From Treponema sp. (GTDB lineage Bacteria > Spirochaetota > Spirochaetia > Treponematales > Breznakiellaceae): DNA of 5,092 nt. Shown here piece after piece: positions 1 through 5,092 of the stretch. A program made the translations under genes and the position numbers. The notes beneath the pieces were generated by a model that searched no databases, had not been told where the DNA came from, and saw only the letters and a program-made list of their open reading frames with translations. Each line of letters opens with the position of its first letter. Positions within the stretch are counted from its first letter, which is position 1. The DNA lies in NCBI GenBank assembly GCA_031254385.1, contig JAIRUO010000135.1, forward strand, positions 1 through 5,092, read 5' to 3'.

Positions 1-549
1 AAATGCGAGGCCGACAAGTCCGCAACAATAGTTTACGGCACCGAAGAAAGTTACGGCTATCTTGTAGAAAATGAGGTGAGGGACAAGGACGGCGTTTCCG
101 CAGCGGCCATGACCGCAGAAATGACCTTATACTGGCGCAGCAAGGGCAAGAGCCTGTTGGACAGGCTGGACGAGCTTTACGGCATTTGCGGTTATTGGCA
201 GGAAATGGGAATCTCCAAATACTTCCAGGGGTCCGAAGGCCCGGCAATAATGAAGGGCATAATGGAAGAATACCGGAAGAATCCCCCAAAGACTTTGGGC
301 GGCATCGAAATAAGCAAAGTCCGGGATTTGGAACACGGCGCGGAAGGACTGCCTCCAAGCGATGTGCTTCAGTTCTTCCTTAAAGACGGCACAGTCGTAA
401 GCGCTCGTCCCAGCGGCACAGAACCCAAGATTAAGTTCTATGCGTCCTGCTGCTCGGAAACAGGCGCAGGGCTCTCCGCCGCAAAAGCCGAAGCTGGCCG
501 CAAACTTGAAGCTATCAAGAGGGACATAAGGGCGGTGATTGGGGAGTAG
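1..549 (+). CDS. Phosphoglucomutase/phosphomannomutase family protein, C-terminal part
   Basis: This is the last 182 residues of an alpha-D-phosphohexomutase, open at the left edge of the window; the family is usually about 550-600 residues, so roughly two thirds lies upstream. Such enzymes interconvert hexose 1- and 6-phosphates in the cytoplasm through a phosphoserine, supplying sugar phosphates for glycolysis or cell-envelope sugars. Two family motifs are visible. The sugar-binding loop GTEESYGY is at codons 13-20, followed by VRDKDGV. The phosphate-binding loop RPSGTEPK is at codons 136-143 (406-429), in the C-terminal domain. The catalytic serine and metal-binding loop are outside the window. 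GTEESYG, rather than the GEESG of classical PMM/PGM, resembles the longer PgcA-like phosphoglucomutases of Firmicutes and spirochetes. The choice between glucose and mannose substrate cannot be made here. The DNA is clearly richer in GC than the genes that follow, and the stop TAG is 49 bases before the next gene. Confidence 0.93.
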   Translation, partial: KCEADKSATIVYGTEESYGYLVENEVRDKDGVSAAAMTAEMTLYWRSKGKSLLDRLDELYGICGYWQEMGISKYFQGSEGPAIMKGIMEEYRKNPPKTLGGIEISKVRDLEHGAEGLPPSDVLQFFLKDGTVVSARPSGTEPKIKFYASCCSETGAGLSAAKAEAGRKLEAIKRDIRAVIGE

Positions 550-598
550 ACAAACCAAACAAATTCAGGTGGAATATTTATAAACAGGAGACACTTTT

Positions 599-1102
599 AT
601 GGGTAATGAGAAAAGCGTTGTTATTACTGTATATGGCCACAGTAAGCTTATTGATAAAATCGCAGTAAGCCTGTTTGATGAACCAGAGAGCCTTAATAAT
701 GATGGTTCAAACGCAAAAATATATTGTGATAATATAAACAGCCTTGAATTACAGGGAGACGCATGGGTTTCTGCTCAAATTGTCACAAACAATAATACTC
801 AATACTCAATGGAAATGTTTTACCCGTTGGATTTTAATTTTCTGCTAAAATTAAATGACCGGGCCATTCAGAGAGTTATGCGGGATCTTGATTCTCAGGA
901 ATTGGCAAAAGCTCTCAAAGGTGCGGACACGGAAGTTCAGGATAAGATTTTCCAGAATATGTCAAACCGCGCTGCGACCATGCTCATGGAAGATATGGAA
1001 TATATGGGTACGATACGGTCAAAAGATATTAGAGAAGCACAGGAAAACGTGTTAAACATAGTCCGTCATTTAGAGCAAACTGGCGAAATTGTTATACCGT
1101 AG
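599..1102 (+). CDS. Stand-alone FliG C-terminal (torque) domain protein
   Basis: This 167-residue soluble protein is recognisable only in its second half. Residues 78-166 match the FliG C-terminal domain end to end: LNDRAIQRVMRDLDS, ALKGAD, NMSNRAATML, then AQENVLNIVRHLEQTGEIVI. In flagella this domain sits on the C-ring and takes torque from the MotA loop. The E. coli FliG charged residues K264, R281, D288, D289 and R297 correspond without gaps to K107, R124, E131, D132 and R140 here. The usual GPVR motif is GTIR (P to T). A true FliG is about 335-345 residues; its N-terminal MS-ring-binding domain and middle domain are absent, replaced by about 77 residues I do not recognise. AGGAG (586-590) lies eight bases before the ATG, which supports the start and argues against a simple truncation. 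The next gene starts 17 bases downstream, suggesting an operon with the two MotA-loop genes. Domain assignment is strong; a motor role is inference. Confidence 0.88.
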   Translation: MGNEKSVVITVYGHSKLIDKIAVSLFDEPESLNNDGSNAKIYCDNINSLELQGDAWVSAQIVTNNNTQYSMEMFYPLDFNFLLKLNDRAIQRVMRDLDSQELAKALKGADTEVQDKIFQNMSNRAATMLMEDMEYMGTIRSKDIREAQENVLNIVRHLEQTGEIVIP

Positions 1103-1119
1103 TCAAAAGGAGTAACCAA

Positions 1120-1596
1120 ATGACCCATAATGAATTTGTAAAAAAATATACTGAAATTGCATGGTGTACCCTGCAATGCTCTATGAAAGCCAGAAAAGAG
1201 GGCTTACTGGCATTGGAAGAAGAATTGGAAGATATTGATGAATGGATATTTAAAATGGGATTACGCCTTGTTATTGACGGGACTGATCCAAAATTTATTG
1301 AAAAAATTCTTTCAAACAAAATAAAACAGGAAAAAGATGAATATATGGTAATATTAAAAACTATTCAAAAAGAGGCAGCTCTTATGATTCAGGAGGGGTC
1401 AAATCCCAGATTGATTTATTACGTGATGAATTCTTATACCGACATAACATATAAGGAGGATGAGGTACTAAAAAAGCTGGAAAAAGCTATGCCGGAGGTC
1501 ATGGTAAGAATAGTCGGTCTGCAAGATGGGGTACGAAGAAAGTCGGAAAAAACTAAACAACAAGAGATAGACTTAGAAGAATTGGAATTGGAATAG
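1120..1596 (+). CDS. MotA cytoplasmic-loop-like protein, first copy (no membrane segments)
   Basis: This 158-residue protein resembles the cytoplasmic loop between TM2 and TM3 of the flagellar stator protein MotA. The clearest match is KARKEGLLALEEELED followed by GLRLVIDGTDPKFIEKIL, a hallmark of non-enteric MotA proteins. R25 and E33 have the eight-residue spacing of E. coli MotA R90 and E98, the two residues that contact FliG. MotA is normally 260-295 residues with four membrane helices. Here the protein begins about where TM2 would end, has no hydrophobic segment, and lacks TM3/TM4 with their conserved prolines, so it cannot conduct ions by itself. After the loop come IQKEAALMIQEGSNPRLI and a charged tail (about residues 115-158) not present in the next gene. 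AAGGAG (1107-1112) is seven bases before the ATG. The start is also supported by the second copy, which begins with the same MTxxEFxxKYxE pattern. A binding partner in the preceding FliG-like protein is an inference. Confidence 0.83.
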   Translation: MTHNEFVKKYTEIAWCTLQCSMKARKEGLLALEEELEDIDEWIFKMGLRLVIDGTDPKFIEKILSNKIKQEKDEYMVILKTIQKEAALMIQEGSNPRLIYYVMNSYTDITYKEDEVLKKLEKAMPEVMVRIVGLQDGVRRKSEKTKQQEIDLEELELE

Positions 1597-1610
1597 AAAG
1601 GAACTACAGA

Positions 1611-1988
1611 ATGACACGGAAAGAATTTTTCAATAAATATGATGAATTTGTGTCTCTTGCCATGGCCTGTTCTGAGAAAGCCAGAAGAGAAGGCTTCTTG
1701 GCATTGGAAGAGGAATTAGATCTGGATAAAATCAATGAAAGGGATATATTTTATTTAGGATTATCTCTTGCCATTGACAGAGTCGATAAAGAAATAATTG
1801 AAAAAATACTTTCAAACATTGTGAAACAGGAAAGGGATGAATATATGCTTTTGTTAAAGGATATCCAAAAAGAAGCTGTTTTTTCGATTCATGAAGGCTT
1901 TAACCCAAGGTTATTGGCTACCTTATTGCTTTCTTATTTAACAAAAGAAGAAGCAGATGAGATTGTGAGGAGGATATTGAGAGATTAG
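1611..1988 (+). CDS. MotA cytoplasmic-loop-like protein, second copy
   Basis: This 125-residue protein is a diverged tandem paralog of the gene before it; alignment runs from the first residue to about residue 110. It keeps KARREGFLALEEEL, with R25 and E33 again at the spacing of E. coli MotA R90 and E98, and it shares IEKILSN, KQERDEYM, IQKEA and NPRLL with copy one. It has three extra residues after the first helix (LDLDKINERDIF) and has lost the DGTDP signature, reading IDRVDKE. It ends soon after the shared region, without the acidic tail of copy one. There is no membrane segment, so like its neighbour it corresponds only to the stator loop that faces the rotor. AAAGGA (1597-1602) lies eight bases before the ATG and the gap to copy one is 14 bases, so cotranscription is likely. 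The family match is weaker than for copy one taken alone, but the paralogy is clear. Confidence 0.8.
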   Translation: MTRKEFFNKYDEFVSLAMACSEKARREGFLALEEELDLDKINERDIFYLGLSLAIDRVDKEIIEKILSNIVKQERDEYMLLLKDIQKEAVFSIHEGFNPRLLATLLLSYLTKEEADEIVRRILRD

Positions 1989-2028
1989 GGGATAACGGGT
2001 TCGTGGGATTTACCTGAATTACTCGTGC

Positions 2029-2246
2029 TCACTGCACCCCGCAAGACTTGCATTTTTTGGTATAAATGCCACTCATCTGCTCGCTGCAATAAATACATAA
2101 GCCTTGTTTCATACGCATACGCCGTTCTTCCGTAAATGGACCAATGTCACCCCAACCGCTGGTGTTGCATTGGTTATTCTTGATCTTGGTTAAAACCTTT
2201 TTTGCAGTATCGCTACATTGCCACAGTCATTACAATACTGCGACAC
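2029..2246 (-). pseudogene. Small zinc-ribbon protein gene with a frameshift, overlapping the kinase stop
   Basis: A GTG at 2246-2244 overlaps the kinase stop (TAGTG) and opens MSQYCNDCGN, a typical zinc-ribbon beginning, but this frame stops after 18 codons at 2190. The neighbouring frame then continues from the same region to a stop at 2029-2031. It carries GWGDIGPFTEERRMRMKQG and a second cysteine cluster, CIYC and CKSCGVQ. One added base, most simply in the six-A run at 2198-2203, joins the two into a 72-residue protein. Its cysteine pairs would be C5/C8, C51/C54 and C66/C69, with C27 extra. Zinc ribbons of this kind bind a structural zinc ion; no specific function can be given. AAGGAG inside the kinase end (2261-2266) is a possible but distant ribosome site. 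The break may be a real mutation, a programmed or phase-variable shift, or a homopolymer sequencing error. Part of the sequence also matches the kinase gene (see the repeat entries). Confidence 0.55.
2173..2214 (-). repeat. 42-base segment shared with the kinase gene (zinc-ribbon copy)
   Basis: Read in the frame of the zinc-ribbon C-terminus, this segment gives SDTAKKVLTKIKNN, identical to the kinase stretch at 11 of 14 residues. Similarity stops abruptly on both sides: the flanks encode cysteine-containing zinc-ribbon sequence here and kinase-domain sequence in the other copy. That fits a short recombination or gene-conversion patch, or a common exchange point between paralogs, better than independent origin. 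Confidence 0.72.
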
Positions 2247-4780
2247 TAGTATATATCCCCACTCCTTTTTTTTAGAATATAAACTATGATGTATGATGTC
2301 AAACTGCTAACACCAGCCACAACAACCATAACTGATACTGCAACACTAGCGCCTTCTAGCATAGATAAACCAATACAATTCAAAATAATAATCATAATTA
2401 GGAACACTATTCGCGGCGTTGAATTCCTATCAAGATCGAACAAACCTAAAGTCATAGCTAAGGATGGAAAAATAAATAAAGCTGCACAAACAAATGTAGA
2501 AATTATGTCAAAATAATCATCAGGTACATTTATGTGAACGGCAACAAACATAACAACGATAAGCACTGCAAAAAACCCAGGAAATATTAAAAACACAGGA
2601 AATGTACTGAATTTTAAAAAAAATTCATGCAAATTCTTTCGCCGTTGTTCTGCTTTTTTTTCTTTTTTCTCATGCTTCGTACTGCGTTCCAGTTCTTTCC
2701 GGTCTTTCTTTTCCTTAGCAGCACGTTGTGCAACAAGTTCATCATATTTTCTTCTATCCGCACCAACCTCAAGAAGCAGATTTACAAGATCGATATTATC
2801 TGGCACGTATGCATTGAGGAGAGGGTATGTGTCGTCGCCTGAATATTCGTTGACATCCGCCCCGAGTTTACATAGAATACGTATCAGGTTATTAACCGTA
2901 TCGGAACTTTGTTTGTTTTTTAATTTATTGAAGTTACGCACCACATAGTCGATGGGTGTTGTTCTTAAAGGATAATCCAGTATCGGCCCTTTAAGCGGCA
3001 AACCCTGCGCGACATATACCTCAAATAGATCGGAACGTCCCGGGTACTTATCTATCAAATTTTTTAATGCGGCCTCCCCGTTGTTTCCGGTAAGTTCCTT
3101 ATACGAAAGGAAGGGCAATAAGCCCAGCAGGAAAAACTGTTCTGTTACGTTAAGCTTGCCGAATTCATCGGTTGATTTGAAATAATCTCCGTATTGGGCG
3201 GAAAGCCACACCAGCAAAGGGGAATCTTTTTCCCTTACCGCTTTTTTGATAAGCTCTATCTGCGCGCCGTTTTTTTCCTGCGCGAGTTCGTCGGTACTAA
3301 GATAGCGTTTTGAGCCTATACCCACGCCGCCGTCGCTTTGCAATTTCAAATAAACAAGGGTAAGGGCGCGGTTGGGTGGGTATTGCTTAAAGTATTTGCA
3401 GAAAGAGTCCGCCACTTCCTTTCCATGCGAACCCTCGGTAACTGCAATGTAAACATACAAGCCAGCATTGGGTTTTTTAAGCTCATCCATGTAATGAGCC
3501 GAATCGTCCATTATCGCGTCCGCTATTTCTTCACTGCTCTTGCAGGCTTTTCCTTTCCGGCTTACAAAAGGTCTTTCAGGATCAAGCGTGTATATCGCCG
3601 CGGTAAGGCCGGCTTCACGGTCATTACCGTACAGTGATATGACATTTTTTATTTCGCTATATAGCGTAACATCGCCTGCTTCTTTAAGCGTGTCTGTTAT
3701 GAACTCATCGTAAAGACAGACTTTTCCTGCTTCTGGGTATTTTTCCATAAGGGCAGCCATCTCTTTATGGTTTGAAGCCAATTCATTGCCAAACTTTAAC
3801 GGCTTATAGACAGTACTGGCAACAGTAATTGGCTTTTTATTGTCAACCGCAAAGGTTTCACCTTTAAGCCACTTTTGTACGTGTACATTTCCCATGCGGT
3901 CTTTAGGCAGTGGATCGATAAGGCCCTGTATGAGTGCTTTGCAATCGTCCGGCATATCAACAGGAAAATCAACGTCCTTGTTTTGAATGCGGCGTTCTCG
4001 TGTGGTTGCTTTGATATCCTTAAAAGGTTGTTCGCCCAGCCAGAGTTCGTACATGGTTATTCCCAAGGCGAAATAATCGACAGCCGGGGTAACAATAACT
4101 TCCGTGCGTTTCCCTTTTATCGCCAGTTCGGGCGCTGCGTACAGATCTGTATTGCTGGCGATCACTTCGACTTCCTCACTATCGTCCTGCATAACGCTTG
4201 AAATGCCAAAATCGGCGAGAACAAGCGACGACCTTTTTGCATCTCTGAAAAAGACATTTTCTGGTTTTAAATCCTGATAAATAACTTTATAATATTCGTG
4301 AAGCTGCCGGAGACCTTCGTTTATCTGTTTTATTACAGCTTTCAATTTGGTATCTCGTATAGTACCGTTCTTCCTGATATATTCGCCGAGGGTGCCGCCT
4401 TCGGCGTACTCCATAATTTCAAAGTCCTGACCGTTATAACTGCCAAAGTCAAATATTCTAACAACCCTTTCCTTGGGGTTATCCCTGATTTTAGTTAAAA
4501 CATTTTTCGCAGTATCGCTGAGTGGCATATTCGGCTTGTAGTATTTCATAGCGTAAAATTGGCCGTCTATTTGAATTTTATAGATATCAGCCTCGCCGGA
4601 ATACATGCTAATAAGTTTTTCGATGACGCAGTTCTTGCCGTTTAAGACGATGGTCTGTCCGTCAGCAAAAATGGTACCTCCACTCGCCAGGCTTGTGCCT
4701 TGACTACCGCCCATGCGTGCGGTGCCAGCATCCATTCTGGCGGTACTGTCTGTGCTCATTCTAGCAGTGCTGTCGCTCAT
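2246..4780 (-). CDS. Membrane-anchored Ser/Thr protein kinase with ankyrin-like repeats
   Basis: This 844-residue protein has a bacterial Hanks-type kinase domain at about residues 50-305. The ATP-anchoring lysine is K79 (YAMKYY) and the hinge is EIMEYAEGGTL. The catalytic loop is Y168-Q-D170-L-K-P-E-N175, DFG is at 190-192, APE at 216-218, and the later DYFALGITMYELW is intact, so catalysis is expected. The glycine loop is degenerate (SMYSGEADIY) and HRD is YQD, so it lacks the arginine of RD kinases. Residues 1-23 hold three TARM motifs. Residues about 330-600 match nothing I recognise. Residues about 605-680 look like two or three ankyrin repeats (LCKLGADVNE, LLLEVGADRR). Residues 681-717 are a lysine/glutamate-rich linker. 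Four hydrophobic segments follow, near 727-750, 757-780, 790-808 and 812-836, so the kinase is probably cytoplasmic and tethered by its C-terminus, unlike PknB-type kinases with an extracellular sensor. The LRR gene ends 45 bases upstream, suggesting cotranscription. Substrates are unknown. Confidence 0.92.
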   Translation of the reverse strand: MSDSTARMSTDSTARMDAGTARMGGSQGTSLASGGTIFADGQTIVLNGKNCVIEKLISMYSGEADIYKIQIDGQFYAMKYYKPNMPLSDTAKNVLTKIRDNPKERVVRIFDFGSYNGQDFEIMEYAEGGTLGEYIRKNGTIRDTKLKAVIKQINEGLRQLHEYYKVIYQDLKPENVFFRDAKRSSLVLADFGISSVMQDDSEEVEVIASNTDLYAAPELAIKGKRTEVIVTPAVDYFALGITMYELWLGEQPFKDIKATTRERRIQNKDVDFPVDMPDDCKALIQGLIDPLPKDRMGNVHVQKWLKGETFAVDNKKPITVASTVYKPLKFGNELASNHKEMAALMEKYPEAGKVCLYDEFITDTLKEAGDVTLYSEIKNVISLYGNDREAGLTAAIYTLDPERPFVSRKGKACKSSEEIADAIMDDSAHYMDELKKPNAGLYVYIAVTEGSHGKEVADSFCKYFKQYPPNRALTLVYLKLQSDGGVGIGSKRYLSTDELAQEKNGAQIELIKKAVREKDSPLLVWLSAQYGDYFKSTDEFGKLNVTEQFFLLGLLPFLSYKELTGNNGEAALKNLIDKYPGRSDLFEVYVAQGLPLKGPILDYPLRTTPIDYVVRNFNKLKNKQSSDTVNNLIRILCKLGADVNEYSGDDTYPLLNAYVPDNIDLVNLLLEVGADRRKYDELVAQRAAKEKKDRKELERSTKHEKKEKKAEQRRKNLHEFFLKFSTFPVFLIFPGFFAVLIVVMFVAVHINVPDDYFDIISTFVCAALFIFPSLAMTLGLFDLDRNSTPRIVFLIMIIILNCIGLSMLEGASVAVSVMVVVAGVSSLTSYIIVYILKKRSGDIY
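4478..4519 (-). repeat. 42-base segment shared with the zinc-ribbon gene (kinase copy)
   Basis: This segment encodes kinase residues 88-101, SDTAKNVLTKIRDN, in the region of helix C between the ATP-binding lysine and the hinge. It matches 2173-2214 at 36 of 42 bases by hand alignment, in the same orientation and the same reading frame. Confidence 0.75.
4712..4771 (-). repeat. Three TARM motifs at the kinase N-terminus
   Basis: Residues 4-8, 12-16 and 19-23 of the kinase read STARM, STARM and GTARM. The motifs are encoded by different codons (ACT GCT AGA ATG, ACC GCC AGA ATG, ACC GCA CGC ATG), so the amino-acid pattern is preserved while the DNA is not a fresh duplication. The threonines sit in a short, probably unstructured leader before the kinase domain. 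This suggests autophosphorylation sites or a docking tag, by inference only. Confidence 0.8.
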
Positions 4781-4788
4781 TCTTCTTT

Positions 4789-4795
4789 CTCCTCT
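4789..4795 (-). promoter_or_regulatory. Ribosome binding site of the kinase gene
   Basis: AGAGGAG on the minus strand ends eight bases before the ATG at 4780-4778. It decides the start: three further in-frame ATG codons follow (residues 8, 16 and 23), each belonging to a TARM motif, and none has a comparable purine-rich site at the right distance. The TARM leader is therefore translated. Confidence 0.8.
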
Positions 4796-4825
4796 ACAGT
4801 TACTCTATTTTGGTACCCCGACCTG

Positions 4826-5092
4826 TTACCTTCGCGTCCATGTCGTACTGCCGGTATTCGGGCGCGTATAAGTCCCCGCCCTCATGCCATTGTTGGCATA
4901 GGCGGAATTAAACCCGGTACTCTGCCCCAGTATGCCATAGTTCCCATCCGCATCTCCGAGTTCTACATTTGCTCCCAATCTAATGCTTGTTACCGGGTTA
5001 CCGGAGAAGGCGTTAACTCCAATAGAGGTAACATTGTTGGGAATAACAATAGTAGATAATCTGTTGTTTCTGAACGCCCCATTCTCAATGGT
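4826..5092 (-). CDS. BspA-type leucine-rich-repeat protein, C-terminal end
   Basis: These are the last 88 residues of a protein entering from the right edge. They hold about one and a half LRR_5 (BspA-like) repeats: IENGAFRNNRLSTIVIPNN, VTSIGVNAFSGNPVTSIRLG. A C-terminal cap follows, with ANVELGDADGNYGILGQ and FNSAYANNGMRAGTYTRP, ending STTWTRR. Repeats with the IP.sVTSIG..AF pattern are typical of surface or secreted proteins of host-associated bacteria, including many in treponemes, and several are adhesins. The signal peptide and number of repeats lie outside the window, so location and length are unknown. The stop TAA is at 4826-4828 and the kinase starts 45 bases later on the same strand with no visible terminator between them. 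Confidence 0.87.
   Translation of the reverse strand, partial: TIENGAFRNNRLSTIVIPNNVTSIGVNAFSGNPVTSIRLGANVELGDADGNYGILGQSTGFNSAYANNGMRAGTYTRPNTGSTTWTRR

Noticed and set aside
127..558. Long open frame on the minus strand opposite the mutase
   Set aside because: The plus-strand frame carries the mutase motifs RPSGTEPK and GTEESYG; the opposite frame has no recognisable motif and is a by-product of GC-rich codons.
547..584. Promoter for the motor-like cassette (TAGACA with TATTTA)
   Set aside because: The two boxes are 22 bases apart, too far for a standard sigma-70 promoter, so readthrough from the mutase gene or an unrecognised promoter is equally likely.
1989..2028. tRNA-like GGTTCG in the convergent junction
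   Set aside because: No acceptor stem or anticodon arm can be drawn around it.
2041..2058. Possible terminator, GCAA...TTGC followed by a T run
   Set aside because: The stem is only four base pairs with a three-base loop, and it lies inside the zinc-ribbon reading frame.
2204..2240. Inverted repeat GCAGTAT...ATACTGC
   Set aside because: Arms of seven bases separated by 23 bases with no T run after either arm; it is not a terminator, and one arm belongs to the kinase-like 42-base segment.
2286..2842. Plus-strand open frames opposite the kinase C-terminus
   Set aside because: They are antisense to the membrane segments and charged linker of the kinase, rich in low-complexity residues, and lack ribosome sites.
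3338..4498. Plus-strand open frames opposite the kinase middle and catalytic domains
   Set aside because: The kinase frame has clear catalytic motifs across this region; these frames have no motif or credible start.
4700..5059. Plus-strand open frame opposite the kinase start and LRR end
   Set aside because: It runs across the gap between two minus-strand genes and antisense to both the TARM leader and the LRR repeats; no domain is recognisable.

Overview
The window looks like chromosomal DNA from a spirochete, most likely a Treponema of the termite-gut or rumen type. That assignment is an inference from three protein styles seen together: a phosphoglucomutase tail with a GTEESYG loop, flagellar-motor paralogs, and a BspA-type leucine-rich-repeat protein ending in an AGTYTRP...TWTR tail. 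No rRNA, tRNA, CRISPR array or insertion sequence was found.

Plus strand, 1-1988. The left edge holds the last 182 residues of a phospho-sugar mutase, in GC-rich DNA. After a 49-base gap, three tightly spaced AT-rich genes follow, each with its own ribosome binding site. The first (599-1102) is a short protein whose second half is a complete FliG C-terminal (torque) domain joined to an unrecognised N-terminal part. The second and third (1120-1596 and 1611-1988) are tandem paralogs that match only the cytoplasmic loop of the stator protein MotA and have no transmembrane helices. The charged residues known from E. coli to pair across the rotor-stator interface are all present (FliG K264/R281/D288/D289/R297; MotA R90/E98), with the same spacing. 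The cassette therefore encodes a soluble version of the rotor-stator contact without channel, membrane anchor or FliG N-terminal region. This is the most unusual thing in the window.

Minus strand, 5092-2029. Reading leftward, there is the C-terminal end of a BspA-like leucine-rich-repeat protein. After 45 bases comes an 844-residue membrane-anchored Ser/Thr kinase: a TARM-repeat N-terminus, a kinase domain with a YQD catalytic loop, an uncharacterised middle region, ankyrin-like repeats, a charged linker and four hydrophobic segments. Overlapping the kinase stop is a GTG start for a small zinc-ribbon protein that is frameshifted. It carries a 42-base stretch closely matching part of the kinase gene.

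The two gene sets converge, with only 40 bases (1989-2028) between the last plus-strand stop and the zinc-ribbon stop. I saw no convincing terminator there. A link between the kinase and the motor-like cassette is possible but rests only on proximity.
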